Positions 26,288 through 34,569 of a stretch of 64,000 bases of DNA are shown in pieces. The position numbers and the translations under genes are program-made. Under the pieces are notes generated by a model. It was not told the DNA's origin. It saw only the letters and a list, made by a program, of their open reading frames with translations, and searched no databases. The stretch comes from Nitrososphaerota archaeon (lineage in GTDB: Archaea > Thermoproteota > Nitrososphaeria > Nitrososphaerales > Nitrosopumilaceae): assembly GCA_021325595.1 (NCBI GenBank), contig JAJPGX010000031.1, forward strand, positions 1 to 64,000. The letters are read 5' to 3'. The first letter of the stretch is position 1, and the number at the start of each line of letters is the position of its first letter.

Positions 26288-27552
26288 AGTCTTCCTCGCA
26301 CTGCATTATAGTGATTTGGTAGTCCTTCAGCATCTGTAAATGCCTTCATATATCGAGATATTTTTGTAAGAGATTTTCTCGAAGATTCTACCCGAGTTTG
26401 TAATTTCATGTAATCTAATACTCCTAGTGACCCTCGTGTTCTTCCAAACCTATTGGTTGGAAGTATGTGATTAGAACCTAAAAGGTAATCGCTTGCTGAA
26501 GAAGGAGTATTTTGACCCAGAAGGACCAAACCAGCATTTGTTATTTTTTTACTCACTCTACTAGGATTACTAGTCATTACTTCCAAGTGTTCTGGAGCAA
26601 GACTATTTACAAAGTCAACCATATCTTTTTCTGTATTACACATAGCTATGAAGCCATTTTTTTTCAGGCTTTCTTTTATGATGTCAGATCTCTTGGACAT
26701 CTTTACTTCTTGTTGTAAAGACTTTACTACTAAGTTCTGTAGCTTTGTAGAATTTGTGATTAAACAGCACATTGTATCGGCACTGTGTTCTGCTTGAGAA
26801 ATCAAATCCAGTGCTACAAGTTTAGGATTTGCAGAAGAATCTGCTATGATGGCAAGTTCTGTAGGGCCAGCAATCATATCAATAGAAACAACATCGCTAA
26901 GTAGTGATTTTGCAATTGTAACAAATACGCCTCCAGGACCTACAATTTTATCAACTTGAGGAATTGATTCTGTACCATATGCTAATGCTCCAATAGCTTG
27001 GGCTCCCCCTACCTTATAGAACTCATCAACTCCACATATGTCAGCTGCTACTAATGTTAGTGGATCTACCTCTCCTTTTTCATCGGGTGGAGATACAGCA
27101 ATAATTTTTCTAACACCTGCAACCTTTGCAGGAATAACAGACATTACTACCGTACTTGGGTATCTCGCCTTACCACCAGGTATGTAACACCCTACACTGT
27201 CAATCGGAGTAAACAGTTTCTGTATCTTTGTACCGTCAAATGATATTGAGATATTTTTTAATTGATTCTTTACCATTTTTTCGCTTTTTTCCAATCTTCT
27301 TTTTGCTAGATTTATTGCAGAAATTTGTTCACTTGTTACTTTTGAGTAAGCACTAGTGAATTCTTTAGGGCTAACTCTGAAAGAATGAAGTGATGCCTTA
27401 GTAAATTTTAGTTCGTATTCCTTAACTGCCCTATCCTTTCGTTTCTTTACATCAGAGATAATGCCAAGTACTTTTCTTTGCAGTGCTGCAGTGGGTTTAG
27501 GCCTTACAAATTCCACAGTAGAAGATATATCTTGAATTTTTATGATTTTCAT
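26284..27552 (-). CDS. hisD: Histidinol dehydrogenase
   Basis: HisD oxidises histidinol to histidine in two NAD-linked steps. I place the start at ATG 27552, which shares one base with the hisG stop (TGATG). A TTG one codon earlier is also possible. The 422-residue product shows GCYIPGGKARYPSTVVM, KVGGAQAIGALAYGTE, the signature DMIAGPTELAII, and SQAEHSADTMC with the catalytic and zinc-binding residues. It is the second gene of the operon. Confidence 0.97.
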   Translation of the reverse strand: MKIIKIQDISSTVEFVRPKPTAALQRKVLGIISDVKKRKDRAVKEYELKFTKASLHSFRVSPKEFTSAYSKVTSEQISAINLAKRRLEKSEKMVKNQLKNISISFDGTKIQKLFTPIDSVGCYIPGGKARYPSTVVMSVIPAKVAGVRKIIAVSPPDEKGEVDPLTLVAADICGVDEFYKVGGAQAIGALAYGTESIPQVDKIVGPGGVFVTIAKSLLSDVVSIDMIAGPTELAIIADSSANPKLVALDLISQAEHSADTMCCLITNSTKLQNLVVKSLQQEVKMSKRSDIIKESLKKNGFIAMCNTEKDMVDFVNSLAPEHLEVMTSNPSRVSKKITNAGLVLLGQNTPSSASDYLLGSNHILPTNRFGRTRGSLGVLDYMKLQTRVESSRKSLTKISRYMKAFTDAEGLPNHYNAVRGRL

Positions 27553-28529
27553 CAACTTTCTTCATCACGTTTTATCTCCTCAAGTGACAGTATCTGTTTT
27601 GGCTCATGTACCACTAGGCCTTGTGCTATCTTTCGTAGTTTTGGAACAATCTTGTGAAATTCTGACTTTGGTATGATAGTGTTTATTCCGTACCAGCCCT
27701 TCTCACTAAGAGGGCTGACTGTTGGTCGTTTAAGTGATGGTAGCTCTGCTAGAAGTCTGGATAAATTCTCCTGTTTGACATTTAAGAATAGATGTAAGTG
27801 TTTTTTGCCTTCTACAGCACCCCGCAGCATTGTTACAATATCAAAAATTTTTCCTCGTTTTGATTTGTCTTTAAGAGCAGTTTTGTTTGCTATCAGGACC
27901 GCGGTAGATTCCATGACAGTATCGACTATTTTTAGTTGATTTTGAACAAGCGTAGTGCCAGTTTCTGTTACATCCATTATAGCATCTACATCTTCTGGGG
28001 GCTTTGCTTCAGTTGCACCAAATGAAAGAAAGATCTGTACGTTCTTGTTAGTTCCAAGGCTAAGCCAGGGGGTTACAATAACTGGCTGTTTTGATCCATA
28101 AAATTTCTTGTAATTCTTGCACTGCATTATGAATTTGGAAGCAGTAGTTAGATATTCAGAGGAAATACGCAGAACTTTTTTCTTTCTTGCATATTGTGCA
28201 ATCATTTCATCTAATGATTTGAAGTGATAAGAGTCAGGAATAGCAATTACTAATTTTATTTTTCCATATTCTAAATTAAGAAGAACCTCAACATCAGAAT
28301 GTGTTTCTTTGACCCAATCTTTTCCTGTTATACCAACATCATACAATCCATTATACACAAGACTTGGGATTTCCTGTGGGCGAAGCATCTTTACAGAAAT
28401 CTGCGGATCATCCAAAATTACCCTATAAGTTCGCTCCCGTCTAACAACACGGGTCCAAGATTTTTCTAGAATCTTAAATGTAGCTTCTTCAATACTTCCC
28501 TTTGGTACTGCAAATTTTACTATTGTCAA
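27552..28529 (-). CDS. hisG: ATP phosphoribosyltransferase, long form
   Basis: HisG starts histidine synthesis by joining ATP and PRPP and is the usual feedback-inhibited step. The 325-residue protein begins with TTG at 28529. It has AVPKGSIEEAT at the N-terminus, the YDVGITGKDWV substrate motif, and the PRPP segment VDAIMDVTETGTTLVQNQL. A C-terminal ACT-like regulatory domain from about residue 225 (LHLFLNVKQENLSRLLAELP) marks the long form, which does not need HisZ. It is the first gene of a nine-gene operon. Confidence 0.96.
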   Translation of the reverse strand: MTIVKFAVPKGSIEEATFKILEKSWTRVVRRERTYRVILDDPQISVKMLRPQEIPSLVYNGLYDVGITGKDWVKETHSDVEVLLNLEYGKIKLVIAIPDSYHFKSLDEMIAQYARKKKVLRISSEYLTTASKFIMQCKNYKKFYGSKQPVIVTPWLSLGTNKNVQIFLSFGATEAKPPEDVDAIMDVTETGTTLVQNQLKIVDTVMESTAVLIANKTALKDKSKRGKIFDIVTMLRGAVEGKKHLHLFLNVKQENLSRLLAELPSLKRPTVSPLSEKGWYGINTIIPKSEFHKIVPKLRKIAQGLVVHEPKQILSLEEIKRDEES

Positions 28530-28568
28530 CGTAGTCTTCCAACCTTCTTTGGATATATATTTAGTCGC

Positions 28569-29822
28569 CTATAGTTCTTGGAATATCTCTTTAGCTCGGG
28601 TAACTGAGATATTGCCTTCCTTTACCATTCGCGATATTACCTCATCTGCTTTCTCTGTAGGTATACCTGCACTGGCAACTATGTTTCTTGCATGCAGTTT
28701 CATATGCCCCTTTTGGATTCCTTCAGAAGCAAGTGCCCTAATTGCACTAAAGTTCTGAGCTAATCCCACAGCACCCATAATACATGCCAACTCTTTAGCA
28801 GATTTTACTCCAAGTATTTTTGTGCACACTTTGATCATTGGATGTATGTTAATTATTCCCCCAACTATGCCAACTGACATTGGAAGTTCAATTTCGCCGA
28901 CAAGATTACCATTTCTGTCTTTTTTCCACGTAGTGATTGATGTGTATCTACCTTGTCGTGATGCATATGCATGAGCAGCAGCTTCAATTGCTCTTGTATC
29001 TTGACCGGTAGAATTTGCCACAGCTATTATGCCATTCATAATTCCTTTATTGTGTGTAACAGCACGATATGGATCGTTTGCTGCAAATTCATACGCCCAT
29101 AAGATATTATCAATTATTTTTTCTCCTCCCACTTCATCTTTATCAAAAATTGCTTTTCCTCTTACCAATCTTTTTGTTGAATAGTTTGATAATATACGCA
29201 AAATTGCTCTTCCTCCAGTAATTTGTTCAATTAGAGGTGCAACAGATTCACACATTGTATTTGTTACATTAGCTCCCATAGCATCACCAACATCTATCAA
29301 GAGCTCTACAATAATCATCTTGCCATATTTTGCCTCTACTTTTTTACATGAAACTTCTTTTGCGCCTTTTTTCATTTGTGAGAGAGTTTTACTCTTTGAA
29401 TTTGCAAGTTGAATTATTTCGTTAGTCGATTTCATTATTTTTTGAATAGCAGACTTTACGTCAACGTCAACTACTTGAATTTGTCCAATGCTATAAGATT
29501 CATCTGCAGTCATGACAAAACCACCGTGTTTTCTGGCTATTTTAGCAGCTTTTGAGGATGCTGCAACAACCGATGGTTCTTCAATCACCATTGGAATTAG
29601 ATAGTCTTTCCCATTTATGGTAAAATTTGTTGCAATTCCTAAAGGGAATGAGAGCGTACCGATTGCATTTTCGATCATGTTGTTGGCTTGATTAAATGAT
29701 ATTCCGCCGTCATTTTTTAGAATCTCAAGATCTTCTTTTGACAGTCCGCATAAAGATTCAAGTATCTTTAGTTTTTCATCTCTTGTTTTTTCATTGAATT
29801 TTGGAATGGATGAGTTTGCCAA
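28569..29822 (-). CDS. HMG-CoA reductase, class II type
   Basis: This enzyme interconverts HMG-CoA and mevalonate; in archaea the synthetic direction supplies isoprenoid lipids. The 417-residue product starts with TTG at 29822, one base after the stop of the sugar-dehydrogenase gene. Motifs are ENAIGTLSFPLGIA, PMVIEEPSVVAA (catalytic Glu), VDVGDAMGANVTNTMCE, and KGHMKLHARNIVASAG with the catalytic His. The pattern fits the class II enzymes often annotated as degradative. It is the only HMG-CoA reductase in the window, so a role in mevalonate synthesis is reasonable but not proven. Confidence 0.92.
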   Translation of the reverse strand: MANSSIPKFNEKTRDEKLKILESLCGLSKEDLEILKNDGGISFNQANNMIENAIGTLSFPLGIATNFTINGKDYLIPMVIEEPSVVAASSKAAKIARKHGGFVMTADESYSIGQIQVVDVDVKSAIQKIMKSTNEIIQLANSKSKTLSQMKKGAKEVSCKKVEAKYGKMIIVELLIDVGDAMGANVTNTMCESVAPLIEQITGGRAILRILSNYSTKRLVRGKAIFDKDEVGGEKIIDNILWAYEFAANDPYRAVTHNKGIMNGIIAVANSTGQDTRAIEAAAHAYASRQGRYTSITTWKKDRNGNLVGEIELPMSVGIVGGIINIHPMIKVCTKILGVKSAKELACIMGAVGLAQNFSAIRALASEGIQKGHMKLHARNIVASAGIPTEKADEVISRMVKEGNISVTRAKEIFQEL

Positions 29823-29823
29823 G

Positions 29824-30918
29824 TTATTTTACAATCCTCAATAATTTATCATCATTTTTGTCTGGAAAACCCTTTCCGTCCGTATTACTAGTAAGTATAT
29901 ACAAATATCCATCTGGTCCTTCCCCAACCTCACGAATTCTGCCCAAACCATCTAGTATGATTTTTTGCGTTCCTAATGTATCATTATTGATTTGTATCTG
30001 GAACAATGCATTTCCCCGAAGAGATGCTATTACAATACTATCTTTAAAGTCGAGCTTTCCTGATTTATAATACACCATACCAGCAGGTTGAATGCTGATA
30101 TCATAGCATCGCTTTGCATCCTGATACTCCTTTTGACCACTGCATTCTTGATTTGGCCAACCATAATTCTGGCCACTTTTAATCAAGTTTATTTCATCAT
30201 TTTTTGTAGGCCCCTCTTCTGTTTCATAGAGATTGCCGTTACTGTCCCACGCTAGCCCTTGAGGATTTCTATGTCCATATGAATAGACAGGTGAGTTTGG
30301 GATAGGATTATCTGATGGAATTGTACCGTCATCATTTAATCGTAAAATTTTTCCAGCAAGCGAGTTTAGATCTTGTGCTGCATTATCATCAGTAGCATCT
30401 CCAGTTCCTACATATAGTTTGTTATCAGGGCCAAATTTTATGACACCCCCATCATCAAATTCTGCTCCAGGGATTTTATCCAAGATAGTTGTTGCATCAG
30501 CAATTTTTTCATTATCTATTGTGATTCTCAGTACCTTGTTCCAAAGCTTATCCCCATCTTTGTAAGTATAGTACACGTACATGTAGTGATTTTGTATAAA
30601 ATTTGGATGTAATGTGATTCCTAAGAGTCCAGCATCATTAATATCTGCAACATGAAGATCGGCTACAGAATTGTTAGATAGTACATCATTATCAATAACT
30701 CGGATTCTGCCAACTTTTTCTGTCAAGAAAATTTTATCATCAGAAAATGCTAATGCCCATGGCTTTTGTAGCTTTGTAGTAACAACTTTTACAGCATCAG
30801 TTCCGTTTTGACTTGCGTCAGGTTTTGGAATAACAATTGATCCTGATGGAGATGTAATTATTATTATAGATACAGCAATTGCAGCAATTATTGCTATGAT
30901 TCTAGTTCTTTTGTCCAC
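29824..30918 (-). CDS. PQQ-dependent sugar dehydrogenase family protein, membrane-anchored
   Basis: The 364-residue product starts with GTG at 30918; an ATG two bases upstream is out of frame. After a short basic start it has one hydrophobic segment (IIAIIAAIAVSIIIITSP). The following propeller has family motifs: LQKPWALAFSDD, HPNFIQNHYMYVYYTY, EFDDGGVIKFGPDNKLYVG, GHRNPQGLAWD with its catalytic His, and GQNYGWPNQEC. These belong to the soluble glucose/sorbosone dehydrogenase family. It probably acts outside the membrane. Whether PQQ is made by this organism is not visible here. It is coupled to the HMG-CoA reductase gene, with no obvious pathway link. Confidence 0.88.
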   Translation of the reverse strand: MDKRTRIIAIIAAIAVSIIIITSPSGSIVIPKPDASQNGTDAVKVVTTKLQKPWALAFSDDKIFLTEKVGRIRVIDNDVLSNNSVADLHVADINDAGLLGITLHPNFIQNHYMYVYYTYKDGDKLWNKVLRITIDNEKIADATTILDKIPGAEFDDGGVIKFGPDNKLYVGTGDATDDNAAQDLNSLAGKILRLNDDGTIPSDNPIPNSPVYSYGHRNPQGLAWDSNGNLYETEEGPTKNDEINLIKSGQNYGWPNQECSGQKEYQDAKRCYDISIQPAGMVYYKSGKLDFKDSIVIASLRGNALFQIQINNDTLGTQKIILDGLGRIREVGEGPDGYLYILTSNTDGKGFPDKNDDKLLRIVK

Positions 30919-30970
30919 ATGGGTCAGACTTTCAAAATCCTATTAATTATTTCTAAAAATTTGATAAAGC

Positions 30971-30979
30971 GTATATATC
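30971..30979 (+). promoter_or_regulatory. TATA box for initiator tRNA-Met
   Basis: The sequence gtatatatc is centred about 27 bases before the first base of the tRNA at 31002, the expected spacing for an archaeal tRNA promoter. Confidence 0.55.
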
Positions 30980-31020
30980 ACCCTGAGACTCCTTCACCCT
31001 TAGCGGGGTGGGGAAGCCAG

Positions 31021-31033
31021 ACTACGGGGCTAA
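31021..31033 (+). other. Predicted 13-base D-loop intron
   Basis: Removal of actacggggctaa joins GCCAG to GTCATCCC and restores the conserved GG of the D-loop. The exon segment AGCC pairs with GGCT in the insert, flanked by three-base bulges AGA and AAG, each cut after its second base. This is a bulge-helix-bulge at a non-canonical position. Confidence 0.7.
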
Positions 31034-31053
31034 GTCATCCCGGCGGGCTCATA

Positions 31054-31070
31054 ATCAACACCGATGAGAT
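31054..31070 (+). other. Predicted 17-base anticodon-loop intron (37/38)
   Basis: The insert atcaacaccgatgagat lies at the canonical archaeal position after base 37. CTCA of the anticodon loop pairs with TGAG of the insert, with three-base bulges TAA and ATA. Cutting after the second base of each yields the loop CTCATAA. Confidence 0.8.
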
Positions 31071-31112
31071 ACCCGCAAGTCAGTAGTTCAAATCTACTCC
31101 CCGCTACTACGT

Positions 31113-32441
31113 TTAACATAATTGGTGCTTAAACCAGTTTGATGATTTATCAAAGTGCAATTTAGTATTAAATTTCCTAATTCTTTGTAATGGCCTAGTC
31201 AGATGCCTATGTGCGGTAGAAACAGGAAGGTAGAATTGTTTTTTAATTTTCCTTGGATTTTCTTTTCTAATTTTTTCAGTTGCGATACTGCCACAACGTA
31301 CACAACTAAACCCTTGATTCTTTCCTTTGGATTTCATACTTTTCTTGCATCTAAGACACAATGGGTTTACCCACAAAATGTCTTTTTCCAGTTCTAAAAC
31401 TTGAAGAAATTCTACATTTAGTACACGCTCGTGGTTTTTTGATGCTTTTCTTATACCACCTCCTATCTTGACAAGATCACCTTTGATTAATCCAGATACT
31501 ACAGAACCAAGCCCAGTTTGTTTGTATGTTGCACATTTTATTGTCTTATTTTCTTTAGTGATTGAGAAAAATACATGTCCCCCTTTCTCAATTTGCGGTT
31601 TGGATGATATTTTTCCCACAATGTATCCGGATGAGAATGGCTTTAGATCTGCAATGTCAAGTTCATTTTCTAGATGATCACCTGTTCCCTGATTTGATCT
31701 AAATATCATATAGCCCTCTATTTTTTCATCAGATCTTACCAATGATGCACCCTTGATAACAGAATTAACATCTTCACCTCTAACTCCAAAGAAGACAGGA
31801 TCTTGACCATGAGGAGCAATCAGGATTCTATTTTTGGCATCATCAAAACTATTGAATGTCCTAGGAAAAGTCATCTTCTGCATTTTCTTTACGCTTTCCT
31901 TTACAATTTCTCTTTTCCTTCCAAAGTTTATTTTATTTCTATATGAGATAAGCTCAAATGTATGATCTCGGAAATTATATCCTATTGCTCCAATAGCACC
32001 AACTAATCCTTGACCATTTCCAAATGAAAACATTTCAAGTCCATTTTCCATGGCAAATTGTTTTGCGTAACTTCTGCTTACAAGTTTGTAAAGAGCCATT
32101 TTTCCAAATTCTGAGAAACTTTTTGGAATTTCTTCATTCTTATAGAAAACAAGTCCAGGATTGGCCCCATCTCTTATAGCAGAATACTTTTTAACAAATT
32201 GTACAATGTTTTTCTTTACAATTTCTGGTTTTCTAGTTTTTATTTTTATTGCAACCGCTCCATTTCCACGTGTTTTCCAAGGAACGTTTGGGTTAAATCG
32301 TATCAGATATGGATAATCTAGAAATTTCACGTGTTCTTTTTTTAGATATTCAACTATTTTATAGGCAAGATAGGTAGTACACATGCCCTTTCTAGAATCA
32401 GTATCATCAAATCCAATATGAAGAACCGTGGATCTTTTCAT
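31113..32441 (-). CDS. tiaS: tRNA(Ile2) 2-agmatinylcytidine synthetase
   Basis: TiaS attaches agmatine to the wobble C of tRNA-Ile(CAU) so that it reads AUA rather than AUG. The 442-residue product has the N-terminal ATPase signature HIGFDDTDSRKGMCTTYLA, a FeoA/TCKD-like core with GNGQGLVGAIGAIGY, an OB-fold region (about 270-340), and a C-terminal zinc ribbon (CLRCKKSMKSKG..FSCVRC). The gene ends six bases past the initiator tRNA-Met gene and is convergent with it. It overlaps the upstream AsnC-type gene by four bases. Confidence 0.95.
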   Translation of the reverse strand: MKRSTVLHIGFDDTDSRKGMCTTYLAYKIVEYLKKEHVKFLDYPYLIRFNPNVPWKTRGNGAVAIKIKTRKPEIVKKNIVQFVKKYSAIRDGANPGLVFYKNEEIPKSFSEFGKMALYKLVSRSYAKQFAMENGLEMFSFGNGQGLVGAIGAIGYNFRDHTFELISYRNKINFGRKREIVKESVKKMQKMTFPRTFNSFDDAKNRILIAPHGQDPVFFGVRGEDVNSVIKGASLVRSDEKIEGYMIFRSNQGTGDHLENELDIADLKPFSSGYIVGKISSKPQIEKGGHVFFSITKENKTIKCATYKQTGLGSVVSGLIKGDLVKIGGGIRKASKNHERVLNVEFLQVLELEKDILWVNPLCLRCKKSMKSKGKNQGFSCVRCGSIATEKIRKENPRKIKKQFYLPVSTAHRHLTRPLQRIRKFNTKLHFDKSSNWFKHQLC

Positions 32442-32668
32442 TCTATAACAGTCATAGTCAAAGTTGAACGCACATTTTTGAGTTGCCTTATGTTACTTGA
32501 GATGGTTTTTTTCAATGTTTCACTATCTGGAGCCTCAATTTTTACCACCAAATCGTATGCGCCATAAAGTACGTAAACATACTTTACATAGTTCATAGTT
32601 TTGAGCTGATTTAATAGATCATTTTCTGCTCCTAATTCAGCATTAATTAACACAAATGCAATTGGCAT
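32438..32668 (-). CDS. Stand-alone AsnC/Lrp-type ligand-binding domain
   Basis: The 76-residue chain is only the alpha/beta sandwich of Lrp/AsnC regulators (MPIAFVLINAELGAENDLL, then VYVLYGAYDLVVKIEAPD), with no helix-turn-helix. Such small proteins can bind amino acids and may partner with full-length Lrp-type regulators. It is coupled to tiaS by a four-base overlap. No DNA contact is expected from this protein alone. Confidence 0.88.
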   Translation of the reverse strand: MPIAFVLINAELGAENDLLNQLKTMNYVKYVYVLYGAYDLVVKIEAPDSETLKKTISSNIRQLKNVRSTLTMTVIE

Positions 32669-32749
32669 TGTTTGCTCTTCTAAATGTACGATATTAAATA
32701 TTGTGTCAGTTCGCTTGATTTAAATTAAAAAAATAATCCTTAATACCAA

Positions 32750-33745
32750 TTGATAGTTATCGATGAAAAACGAATATTCAGAGAGATAGAAGAAAGAAGA
32801 CCAGTATCAGTTGCATTAAATGGTCCGGATGGAATTTTACCAAAAATTCAAGAAACAGCTTCTAAAATAATGGAAAAATTTGGAATTCCAGCATATGTTA
32901 TGGCTGATAGTTGTTTTGGATCATGTGATCTAAATACAAATGGTATGAAAGTATTGGGCGCCGAATTACTATTTCATATAGGTCATACCATAAACTCTAC
33001 AAGTTTTGGTGATAACATAATTCTTGTCGATGCATTTGATAACATTTCTTTTGAAACAATTGCAAAAAAATGCGCTTCAGAATTTGCTGGAAAAACTATT
33101 GCGCTTATTACAGATAGCCAACATTTACACGAGGTCGAAAAGGTAAAGAAGATACTGGAAGAAAATCATGTCAAGGTCAAAATAGGTAAGGGTAAGGGAC
33201 AACTAAATGATGGCCAAGTTTTCGGCTGTGAGTTTTATCCAGCAATGGAGACAAAAGACGAGGTAGATGTCAATTTATTTTTGGGTCAGAGTAATTTTCA
33301 TGCCTCAGGAATTGCATTATCAACAAACATACCAACATACGTATTAGATCCATACTTCAATGAGATTAGGGAAGTTACAGAGTTTGCACAGAGGCTACAG
33401 AAAAAGGCTATTTTGACCATTTACAAAGCTGCAGAGGCTGACTCGTTTGGTATCATCATTGGGTTAAAAGAAGGACAATTTTCAAAAACTACTGGATTGA
33501 AATTCAAGAAAGAACTTGAAAATCTTGGTAAAAAAGTTCAACTATTTGCGCTAACTGAGATAAGTGATGACAGGTTAAGAAATCTGAAGGATATAGATGC
33601 ATTTATACAAGTTGCTTGCCCAAGGATATCAACGGATAATCAATTTCACAAGCCAGTCTTGTCCACTCCACAAGCAAATGCGCTACTAAAAATATTAAAA
33701 AAAGAAGGTATGGAAGGATTCCTACAGATTCCTCATTGGCTATAA
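32750..33745 (+). CDS. dph2: Diphthamide synthase subunit Dph2
   Basis: Dph2 is the unusual radical-SAM enzyme that transfers an aminocarboxypropyl group to a histidine of elongation factor 2. The 331-residue product starts with TTG at 32750. It has three separated cysteines expected to hold the 4Fe-4S cluster: in ADSCFGSCD (about residues 58-62), GCEFYP (about 160), and ACPRIST (about 284). These match the archaeal homodimeric enzyme. The small zinc protein and csl4 follow on the same strand. Confidence 0.94.
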   Translation: MIVIDEKRIFREIEERRPVSVALNGPDGILPKIQETASKIMEKFGIPAYVMADSCFGSCDLNTNGMKVLGAELLFHIGHTINSTSFGDNIILVDAFDNISFETIAKKCASEFAGKTIALITDSQHLHEVEKVKKILEENHVKVKIGKGKGQLNDGQVFGCEFYPAMETKDEVDVNLFLGQSNFHASGIALSTNIPTYVLDPYFNEIREVTEFAQRLQKKAILTIYKAAEADSFGIIIGLKEGQFSKTTGLKFKKELENLGKKVQLFALTEISDDRLRNLKDIDAFIQVACPRISTDNQFHKPVLSTPQANALLKILKKEGMEGFLQIPHWL

Positions 33746-33805
33746 CAATAAAATTCAACTGGTTGTAATTGTTGAATATTACAAATGCTTTAGATAAAGC
33801 TCGTC

Positions 33806-33937
33806 TTGTTTAAAGTAAGAAAATGTCAAAATGTGTGTAGTTCCTGTGGGCATGAAATTAAAGAAGAGTGTTTTATTAACGATTGTACATGTTGTATACC
33901 AGATCATTTGGGTTCATATGGAAAAAAAGACAATTAA
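33806..33937 (+). CDS. Cysteine-rich 43-residue protein, probable zinc binder
   Basis: A TTG at 33806 opens a frame of 43 codons ending at 33937. Seven cysteines and two histidines are packed into it: CQNVCSSCGHEIKEEC, then DCTCCIPDHLG. The dense CxxxCxxCGH and CTCC pattern suggests a zinc ribbon or metal-binding micro-protein and would be unlikely by chance. It lies between dph2 and csl4 in the same direction. No function is known to me, and the start could be elsewhere in the short upstream stretch. Confidence 0.55.
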   Translation: MFKVRKCQNVCSSCGHEIKEECFINDCTCCIPDHLGSYGKKDN

Positions 33938-34010
33938 TAAGATCTGAACGCATCTTTCTCAAAATATAACGAAATAAACAATTATAATCATCGGATACAA
34001 AATTTGTGCA

Positions 34011-34565
34011 TTGTCACAAAAACAAGCTCTTCCAGGAGATAAAATAGCCATAATAGAAGAATTTGAAACTGGAACCAATACATTTGATGATGGACAATCC
34101 ATACGATCTTTAGTTGTTGGTACGGCTGAATTTGACAAAGTAAATCGTATTGCAAAAATTACTGAGATGAAAAAGCGAGCCGTTGCAAAGGTAGGTGATA
34201 CCATAGTAGGAAATGTTTCAGCATTGATGAACAACATGTTTGCCATAAATATGCTCTACATTAATGGCAACCCCACGCATGCAGGAGTTGAATGCATTTG
34301 TCAAGCTAAAGGAGCAAAAAAAAGAATACTTGTAAGAGTGGGCGACATAGTTGCTGCCAAAATAATTAGTCATCTCAATGGCGTAATTCATGCGGTAATT
34401 AATGAGCCAGAGTTAGGCGTGTTATTCTCCCAGTGTGTAAAATGTGGCTCTAAAGTTATTGCTCTTGGTTCCAACGTGAAATGTGTTGATTGTGGATACA
34501 TAGAAGAAAGAAAATTGTCAACTAAGTTTGGAAACAGCGATTTTATAAAAATCGGTTCTAGTTAA
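34011..34565 (+). CDS. csl4: Exosome RNA-binding subunit Csl4
   Basis: Csl4 is a cap subunit of the archaeal exosome that guides RNA to the Rrp41-Rrp42 core. The 184-residue product starts with TTG at 34011. It has an N-terminal beta domain (LPGDKIAIIEEFETG), an S1 domain in the middle (VAKVGDTIVGNVSALMNN, VRVGDIVAAKII), and a C-terminal zinc ribbon (CVKCGSKVIAL..VKCVDCG). Order and length match archaeal Csl4. pheA follows four bases later. Confidence 0.93.
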   Translation: MSQKQALPGDKIAIIEEFETGTNTFDDGQSIRSLVVGTAEFDKVNRIAKITEMKKRAVAKVGDTIVGNVSALMNNMFAINMLYINGNPTHAGVECICQAKGAKKRILVRVGDIVAAKIISHLNGVIHAVINEPELGVLFSQCVKCGSKVIALGSNVKCVDCGYIEERKLSTKFGNSDFIKIGSS

Positions 34566-34569
34566 AAGC

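Larger units (their letters stand above)
31002..31106 (+). tRNA. Initiator tRNA-Met (CAT) with two apparent introns
   Basis: The gene spans 105 bases, of which about 75 make the mature tRNA. The acceptor stem AGCGGGG/CCCCGCT has the A1-U72 pair of archaeal initiators. The anticodon stem GCGGG/CCCGC has three G-C pairs next to the loop, also initiator-like, and the T-arm is AGTAG-TTCAAAT-CTACT. Taking out 31021-31033 and 31054-31070 gives a normal D-arm (GGGGAAGCCAGGTCATCCC) and a seven-base anticodon loop CTCATAA. Each insert can form a bulge-helix-bulge with a four-pair central helix, the signal of the archaeal splicing endonuclease. No CCA is encoded. Confidence 0.9.
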
